A DNA stretch of 64,000 nt. It comes from Leuctra nigra (lineage: Eukaryota; Arthropoda; Insecta; Plecoptera; Leuctridae). The notes below the pieces were generated by a model that did not search any database, was not told the origin of the DNA, and worked only from the letters and a program-made list of their open reading frames with translations. The stretch lies in the NCBI GenBank assembly GCA_934045905.1, contig OW203764.1, forward strand, positions 22,997,109 to 23,061,108, given 5' to 3'. The position numbers and the translations under genes are program-made. Shown here in pieces: positions 57,826 to 64,000 of this stretch (its first letter is position 1; each line of letters starts with the position of its first letter).

Positions 57826-58710
57826 CAGGCGCGTAGGAATAGGGGGGGAAAGGGGGGAACGGACCCCCCTGTCTGAAGCCTGACCCCCCCCTGCCAGAGA
57901 TCCTTACCCCCCCCCTGCTAGAGACTCTGACCCCCCTTGCTAAAGATCCTGAACACATCCAGATATTCACAAATGTTGATTAAGTGTTGCACAGAATGCA
58001 CAGATTTGCTCCATTATGAGGTTGAATTCTCAAAATGTTCTCAAGTTTTGCAAAACTAATTGAACAGAGGTATTAACCAATGAGACAACTCATTACTCAT
58101 TTGTCCAACATGATCATCCTCATGAATCAAATTAAATAATTACACATTAAACTAATAGATTCCAAAACACAGATGTTTCTTATTGATTGATTGCTTATTG
58201 CTGTTGTTCTTGCAACCTTTTTCAGAGGTCGATTCCAAAATCAATTCATAATCGATTCTCTTTCACTAGAATTCAAGTATTTCCCTGCGGGGCCATTTAG
58301 GATTTTGTCAAATAACAAAATGTTATTTTGTCTCTTGTATCCCCAAGAATATTGCATAGCACACACATTATACATTTCTTTAAAAAAGATGACAAAAAAG
58401 CGTCGAATTCGATTCTTTTTTATCAAGTTGTAAAAAAATGCCCTGCGGGGCCATTGGGAATTCTATAAAAACAAGTTTTCTTAAGTTCCCCCAGAATATT
58501 GCATATCACACATTTTACATTTCTTTGAGAAGAATAGCTAAAAATTCGATTATTTTGTATCAAAAATTTAAAAAAGGCCCTGCGGGGCTAACTGGGGGGT
58601 GAGTCCCCCAGACTCCTTGTAGCAGTGAGTGTAGAGTGACCTTTTCCTGACATCCATCGATCCCCTATAATTTTGACCCCCCCTGTCAAAATAAAGTTCC
58701 TACGCGCCTG
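57826..58710. mobile_element. 885-bp hAT-like element, CAGGCGCGTAGGAA ends
   Basis: CAGGCGCGTAGGAA at 57826 pairs exactly with its complement ending at 58710. TGAGTGAG flanks both sides (57818-57825 and 58711-58718), a clean 8-bp hAT-type duplication. Subterminal C/G runs are followed by CCCTGCGGGGCC words near 58286, 58441 and 58578, the module shared with 19544, 38825 and 50598. No transposase is seen. Confidence 0.85.
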
Positions 58711-59450
58711 TGAGTGAGTGTGAGTGTAGGACTACAGTACGACTTGGCTTGGCTGGGAATCGTACTCTACGCCGCAATACAGCTGGGTTGGATGCGTTGC
58801 CTAGATACAGGAGATCTACCTCTCACTGCGACGGCTAATAATGGTCAACATTCTCAGTAGCAAACACCAGGAGCCGTACGCAATACAAATATGCTTTCAG
58901 AGACTATATGCAGAATATTATAGGTCAATAATAATCATTCTGACATCGTGCAGCAGCTGGTACAACTTCATTCCAGAGAAGAAATTATTGGAATTCTTAT
59001 AGAAACGTACCGTTAATTAAGTACCACCAATCTACAGTTTTATAGTTTGTAGTTAGTGATAAGTTGAAATGGAAGAGATAAAGGCTAAATTATTCTAGGT
59101 TATAAGTTTGGTTATAAGTTATGGTGCAATTGTCCATTGTGAATTGTAAACAAATGAAGGAACTTTGATATTCTTATTGTTTAGAGGAGAAACCCCCTTT
59201 ATAAGAAATCACTCTTACCTGGTTTAGAATGAAGGGATTGATGTGTAGCAGCAACATGCTCTTCTGATAAATAATAGATAACAGAGAATCCATGTAATGG
59301 GGCTGGTCGTAGAATTCTCAATTCTGTACTCTTCATCGCCTAATTGCTATGTTGTCCAGTAAATGCTTTCACTTAAAAAACACCGTCCCTCAGTGTCATT
59401 CACAATCATTGTGTATCGGGGGCCACCGTGGTATCGGTGAAGACTTTCGG

Positions 59451-59475
59451 GGGGGGGGGGGGGGGGGGGGGGGGG
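59451..59475 (+). repeat. long poly-G tract
   Basis: A run of about 25 G, the longest homopolymer of this base in the window, in non-coding DNA. Confidence 0.9.
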
Positions 59476-60121
59476 AACGGACAACAACATTATTTTTATA
59501 AAGTATGCCGGTGAAAATAGGAAGTTGGTCCCAGTGTTTTTTTTTTGGGGCTATTTTTTATTTGGACACAGACAGTGACATCTAGTTCCATTTCACATAT
59601 CATTTTAATTTAATTTAATTTAAGGTATGCAATACTTATGGGTACGCCACTTGGACACAATTGGTTGGAATATTGTAAATCTACTTTTATTACATTTTCT
59701 TCGAACCCGTTAACAATTTCTTGTTTCGCAGTTCATCCATTGTTTAACTTATCTTATCTCGTTGGTATTTATAAAAACTTTATATTTGATTCTTCAATAT
59801 GTTTCGCTATCTTCGTGCGCAATCACAATATTCCATTGAGAACACATGTACTTCACCAACTTGTCGATGTCTGAATTTATCTCCAATCATTTCAAGCAAA
59901 CAAATTGCGTAACAAATATTTCTATTTTTGTATGATGGATCATTACATAGCGTAATGAATGACACATAGCGTTATATTCATGTAAAGAATCTTTAATTGG
60001 TTTCTCTTCAGTCATAAAAAGAGGTTCAAAAAGCCTATAACAGTTAACTGTTCAGGACCAGGTATAGTAATTGAATAAATGAATAAATTACTTATTGTAT
60101 GTTGATTGTCGGTAACATTAT

Positions 60122-60339
60122 GTACACTCAACAAATGATAAAACGGTATTTGAAAGAAATTGATTGTCTGAAAAAAAAATTGATTGCATATCATCCGATG
60201 AAGTCTTGCTAACTCGTCATTCTACCTGTAGCAGATGAGCTCTGATTTCATTGCAAATAACAAGGATTGATTGTCAAGGAACCTGACCACCAGCCAATCC
60301 GTTTCGCTCAAATACTGTTTTATGATTCGTTGGGTGTAC
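60122..60339. mobile_element. 218-bp MITE, GTACAC family
   Basis: GTACACTCAACAAATGATAA at 60122 with complement GTGTAC ending at 60339. Nearly the same as the copy at 52216-52433, in the same orientation. Confidence 0.8.
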
Positions 60340-60599
60340 ATTTTGTTTTGTTTTATTCAGTCAATAATACCCTATCCAGAAAATATATAATATGTACTTT
60401 CATGCATATTTGGAGAGAGATAATTTCAATATAAAACTGTAAATCTTGAATCTCGCATCTAAATCTCGAGTAAAATACAACAAATGCCATACTTATATTG
60501 AGTACAATACAATGATATGGTGTCTGCACTTAAACAATACAAGAGAGATAAATGCTGTACTGACAAAAAAATAGTTATGGATTAACAATGCATTTTTAG

Positions 60600-60735
60600 T
60601 GTTGTTTAACGACGCCCTGTTCTACAACTCGGCTGGTGGCGACGGATGAGTGATTATGATGATTGGGGTAAAATTATGACATGGAGGAAGGGAAGGAGGG
60701 TTTATGGTGGGAAGGCGGTGGTCGCAGCCAATTAC
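60600..60735 (-). mobile_element. SINE fragment
   Basis: The body of the 54285-54560 SINE (GTTTAACGACGCCCTGTTCT, GACGGATGAGTGATTATGAT, GGTGGGAAGGCGGTGGTC) without the tRNA head. Confidence 0.6.
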
Positions 60736-61058
60736 TTTGCCAATCAGCAGTAAAACTTCAAAATATTACAATTTGTTCTTCACATTTTTTGCCAGAAATT
60801 TGTCATTCGAGACTTTCGAGTTGAAAGTAGATGGGACTTTAAAACCATGGGATATGACGTTAGCATGGGATAACGTCAAAATAATGAAATATCAAATGTT
60901 GTGATCTTTCAATTTCAGTTAGCGGGCCTCCAAAATAGTCAGAATATCTGCTGATTGCAATCATGGTCAACATTTCGTTCATATAGCCCAATTAAACAGG
61001 ACCAGGTCACACTTCCTCCCCCTTCCCCTCACTTTCGTGTACTTTCACATGCAATCCA

Positions 61059-61085
61059 TGACGTCATTATAGAGTGATGACGTCA
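61059..61085. promoter_or_regulatory. two palindromic CRE sites
   Basis: TGACGTCA occurs at 61059-61066 and again at 61078-61085, start to start 19 bp (about two helical turns). This is the consensus CREB/ATF binding site. The pair lies about 200 bp upstream of the candidate first exon that ends at 61279. Confidence 0.5.
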
Positions 61086-61185
61086 AATCCTGGACTAGAT
61101 GAGTCGGTATCTAAATTCTAGTATCTCGTGACAATGAGTCAGCGAGGTAACGTTGATAACAGCATGTCAAGTTAAGGAGGCACTT

Positions 61186-61279
61186 CAGTCACCGATTAGA
61201 GCTCGAGCAAGTTGCATCGAATCAGTTGTCAGCCTTCGTTCTAACAGCATACAACCCGATCCACATGTCGAAACCAGAG
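61186..61279 (+). other. candidate first exon of a gene extending rightward
   Basis: An initiator-like TCAGT near 61187 is followed by an ATG at 61266 (ATGTCGAAACCAGA) and a donor GTAAGT at 61280. This would encode MSKP before the first intron. No downstream exon was recognised in the remaining 2.7 kb, so the gene, if real, continues beyond the window or the call is false. Confidence 0.3.
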
Positions 61280-61911
61280 TAAGTTCAACAGGAAACTTGT
61301 TGCATTAGAATAGTAAGCGTTTTTTTATTATTTAAAATACACTGCTTGTACCATAATGTGGCGCAATATTATCATGATAATTATGCTAATAACAATGTTT
61401 ATTATAATATTCGATTCATATCAAATTCAATTCCGATAGTAGGTAGGTAGGTAGGTAGGTACTGTTTTCATTAAAAATGGGACATACGTTGTTGTTTCTG
61501 TCGTGTGGAATCACCGGGCCCTTTTACATTTTACGACCCTTTAAACACATTTTTTCCTGCCTTTAATTGGCTTTCCCTTGATTTATCCGGGCCTTTTCCT
61601 GCGTCGCCACCCCGGTCTGTTCGGTATAGTCTGTCCAGTCCTCCCCAGGATTTTGTAGTACTTGTATTCCTCGAATTGCAATCGACAAGAGATAGGTACA
61701 GTGAAGGAAATATATTCGGTAAACCCTCCTTTCCGCCTCCCCAACATTCAAATAACTTTTCCCTAGAGATACCTGTCGAGGGGAAGGGGGGAGGGCAGCG
61801 TAACGTTAATGCATGGGAAGGGGAAGGAGGGGTTATATTTCCATCATCACTGTACATATTTCCTGGAACCCAACGGAATTGGTTCGATTTTCACTGCCGG
61901 CTTTCCTGATT

Positions 61912-62035
61912 TAGGCTTTTTCGTGGTTGCATCAGTCTCAAAGCAAATGTTGGGAAGAGTCCCTACCAATAGGCTTCGACCGGAACCTTCCAGCCTTCCC
62001 TTCTTATCTATCATCACATTCCGATGATCAACAAC
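61912..62035 (+). mobile_element. SINE fragment, plus orientation
   Basis: TTTTTCGTGGTTGCATCAGT and AAGCAAATGTTGGGAAGAG match the body of the 54285-54560 SINE. The head is not recognisable. Confidence 0.5.
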
Positions 62036-62164
62036 TTAATCAATAATGATTCATTCGTCGCCATTAGCATAGGTGCAGAACAACCTTTGCATAAGTTACA
62101 AGGTTTTTACGCGACAGTCGCAAAGAAATGTGATGATTTGTTGAGCGAACGTAGCGAGCGTCAC

Positions 62165-62323
62165 TTGGGGGTGGATTTACAAAGAAGTATTATCTCCTAA
62201 TACGTATCTTTCGTATTATCTTTCATTAACACAGTGTTTTTGGTATTAAATCGAAAGATAATACGTATTAGCAGATAATACCTAGGATGATAGATAATAC
62301 CTTTTCTGAATCCAGCCCCAGGG
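62165..62323. mobile_element. hairpin element with TAATACGTATTATC arms
   Basis: TGGATTTACAAAGAAGTATT and TAATACGTATCTTTCG on the left pair imperfectly with GAAAGATAATACGTATTAG and TGAATCCAGCCCC on the right. The end word CTGGGGCTGGATTCA also occurs at 55884-55898. Confidence 0.5.
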
Positions 62324-62329
62324 CACGGA

Positions 62330-62655
62330 CACTCTTATGGCACTTTCTCTGTGTGTTTGGTTTTTTGATTATTTTGGCTCAACAGCGGTCCCAGGTATAG
62401 TGTTTGAACAAGACCCTGCGATGTTTGTGATTTTTGAAAATTAAATATATAACCGTTTTACCGATCAACTAAAAACTTTGTATGGTTATTGGGACCAATA
62501 TTTTAGGAGTATTTGGTAATTTTTATATAAATCTGTAACGAAATTCAAGAATTAATTGCTTTTAAGGACATTTTCGATAGACAGAATTTTGGTTCGAGGT
62601 GTTGCTCGTATCCGTGCTCGCTCATCAACGCGTTACACAGCGTTTTCCTAGTTGA
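62330..62655 (+). mobile_element. interspersed repeat family, third copy
   Basis: Shares TCTTATGGCACTT, CCGATCAACTA, TTGGGACCAATATTTTAGG and GCTCATCAACGCGTTACACA with 53033-53642, but lacks part of the middle. Confidence 0.55.
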
Positions 62656-64000
62656 AAGAGCAACACTTGGCTGACTGTATACTTTGGTTGCAGAACTTCC
62701 TGGCATCACTTCAATCATTTTTATTACAGATGACATAGATTATTGTCTTGTTAACGCATGCACAGGAAAATAATTAGAATACATTTGCATAACTATTCCG
62801 TTGCAATAGATGCAATATTTACTTGTAGGTTGACAAATAATTAAATTAGAAATCGTACGTGAAATGCACGTATATATCAGATGTTTACATACATTGATCG
62901 TTTAATTATATTAAAATAATCAATAATGATACATGGGGATTGATTAAATCACACTTCAAGTAGCCATTTAGAACTAATTATTTGGTTTACATTTTGTTTA
63001 GCGAATGGAAACAACCATATCTAAATATATTCCATAACTATTTTTGTAAATGTGTACTATAATATAAAGGTAACTCAATATACGAAACCAGCATAGATTT
63101 AATTGTTGACTAAAAATAAAAACATTATTTTCCCTTGCAATTTAACAGACGATGCTGATCTCTTGTTTTGAGTTGACCTCAACTGTGTAAATTTCCTCTC
63201 AATGACGTCTAGTTTCGTTTAAACTCTGTCATTATCTCCCTTTATCAGTATCGTCGTCAATACCAGGTATTGACAATGTCTTATCTCTGTCCTATGATGA
63301 GTTCCATTCGAATCATATTAGAACGTATTAACCAGCCATATGTGCGAAGTGAGCCAATGTTTGTTGTACTCCAGCCAGTCCATATGGACGCAATATCAAG
63401 TGACTTTACATGCCGACATATTCACACTGTTGTCAGTCGAGTTCGCATTATCTATGACGTCACGGCTGAATGGATTATACTTGATATCTCTATTGCTTTG
63501 GTCTACTTACACAGTGATTATGCGAGGTGATTAGGATTATACTTTCCATATCATTTCAAAAAGTTGAAATGAACAAACATTTATAAAAACACTCTGAAGT
63601 TCAGAAGAATAACATATTTGCAATTCATTCCCACAATAAGGAAGTCGGATCGGACTCTTTATTTAAAAAAAAATTACGTTTATATTGTACAAATAACATA
63701 AATAATATTGTTATTTGTTTTTCTAATGTCTAAAGGCAACTTTTGATCTGTCTCCAAATCAAAAGCTGTTTTGTCTCAATTCCACTTCTTACATAATTGT
63801 TTATTTAAAAAAACTGTTCAAGTAAGATACAAGAAGCCATTGAGATAATGGAGTGGAGTCCTTATCGATTTTCAGTTGTTGACCACAAACTGATCGACAT
63901 ATTCACTTTGATATAATGAACAGTTACAAATGTCCTCCCAGACCCATATGAAATAACATACATGGAAATAACAATCGTCATGAAAACATCGATAAATGTC
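62656..64000. other. AT-rich non-coding end of the window
   Basis: No exon recognised. TGACGTCAC occurs near 63457. Reading frames of 60-86 codons here have no recognisable features. Confidence 0.5.

Larger units (their letters stand above)
54561..61058. other. repeat-rich DNA upstream of CTR1
   Basis: No coding gene recognised. It may contain 5' non-coding exons of CTR1: one candidate on the minus strand is 59263-59219, with acceptor ATTATTTATCAG and donor CAG|GTAAGAGT. Also present: MITEs at 55409, 55622, 57826 and 60122, a T run at 56069-56097 and a long G run near 59451-59475. Confidence 0.5.

Noticed and set aside
61505..61909. A 134-codon frame ending in GTQRNWFDFHC
   Set aside because: No family features, and overlapping frames on the other strand are about as long. 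It runs up to a SINE fragment, so it is more likely repeat-derived.
62545..62736. A second CTR1-like exon on the minus strand
   Set aside because: It lies next to a copy of the same repeat that abuts CTR1 exon 3, but the translated residues do not align with the CTR1 loop.

Overview
This is a eukaryotic nuclear window, almost certainly from an arthropod and probably an insect. Genes are split by GT-AG introns of about 0.1 to 5 kb. The protein families are animal ones: an insect-type ionotropic receptor, LRRC56, an EPHX4-like epoxide hydrolase, UFSP2, SMARCE1/BAP111 and the copper transporter CTR1. Non-coding DNA is AT-rich and full of short DNA transposons (MITEs) and of the palindromic word TAGGTAGGTACCTACCTA. 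I cannot name the species. There are no bacterial operons, ribosome binding sites or CRISPR arrays.

Layout. 244-512 (-): one exon of an iGluR-family ionotropic receptor. 513-5015: repeats, including a 1.26-kb inverted-repeat element. 5016-9994 (+): complete LRRC56 in nine exons; its second exon is followed by eight more copies of its core, each carrying the splice donor. 10491-16059 (+): EPHX4-like hydrolase with a TATA promoter just after the LRRC56 poly(A) signal and a 40-bp minisatellite in an intron. 17557-18573 (-): an unrecognised helical protein. 18574-21882: repeats. 21883-32060 (+): complete UFSP2 in nine exons with transposon-rich introns. 32061-35290: small hairpin elements. 35291-49791 (+): complete SMARCE1 with two alternative 76-nt copies of one exon. 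49792-52645: degenerate satellite-like element and MITEs. 52646-54150 (-): complete SLC31A1/CTR1 in four exons. 54151-64000: repeats and SINEs, with one possible promoter and first exon near 61.2 kb.

Exon models were built by reading splice sites and checking phase. LRRC56 (507 aa), EPHX4-like (348 aa), UFSP2 (601 aa), SMARCE1 (535 aa) and CTR1 (176 aa) all close in frame from ATG to stop, which is strong internal support. The genes do not form one pathway; they are neighbouring genes for cilia assembly, lipid/epoxide metabolism, UFM1 processing, chromatin remodelling and copper uptake.

The two most striking observations are both exon duplications. SMARCE1 has a pair of homologous 76-nt exons with identical phases (44846-44921 and 45401-45476), which should be mutually exclusive and would give two versions of the end of the HMG-box region. 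LRRC56 has a nine-copy, 132-bp tandem array made of the core of a leucine-rich-repeat exon plus its splice donor. A third theme is the MITE biology: a three-level nest at 35676-36748 with target-site duplications readable at each level, six copies of a 216-218-bp element, and several elements sharing a CCCTGCGGGG module.
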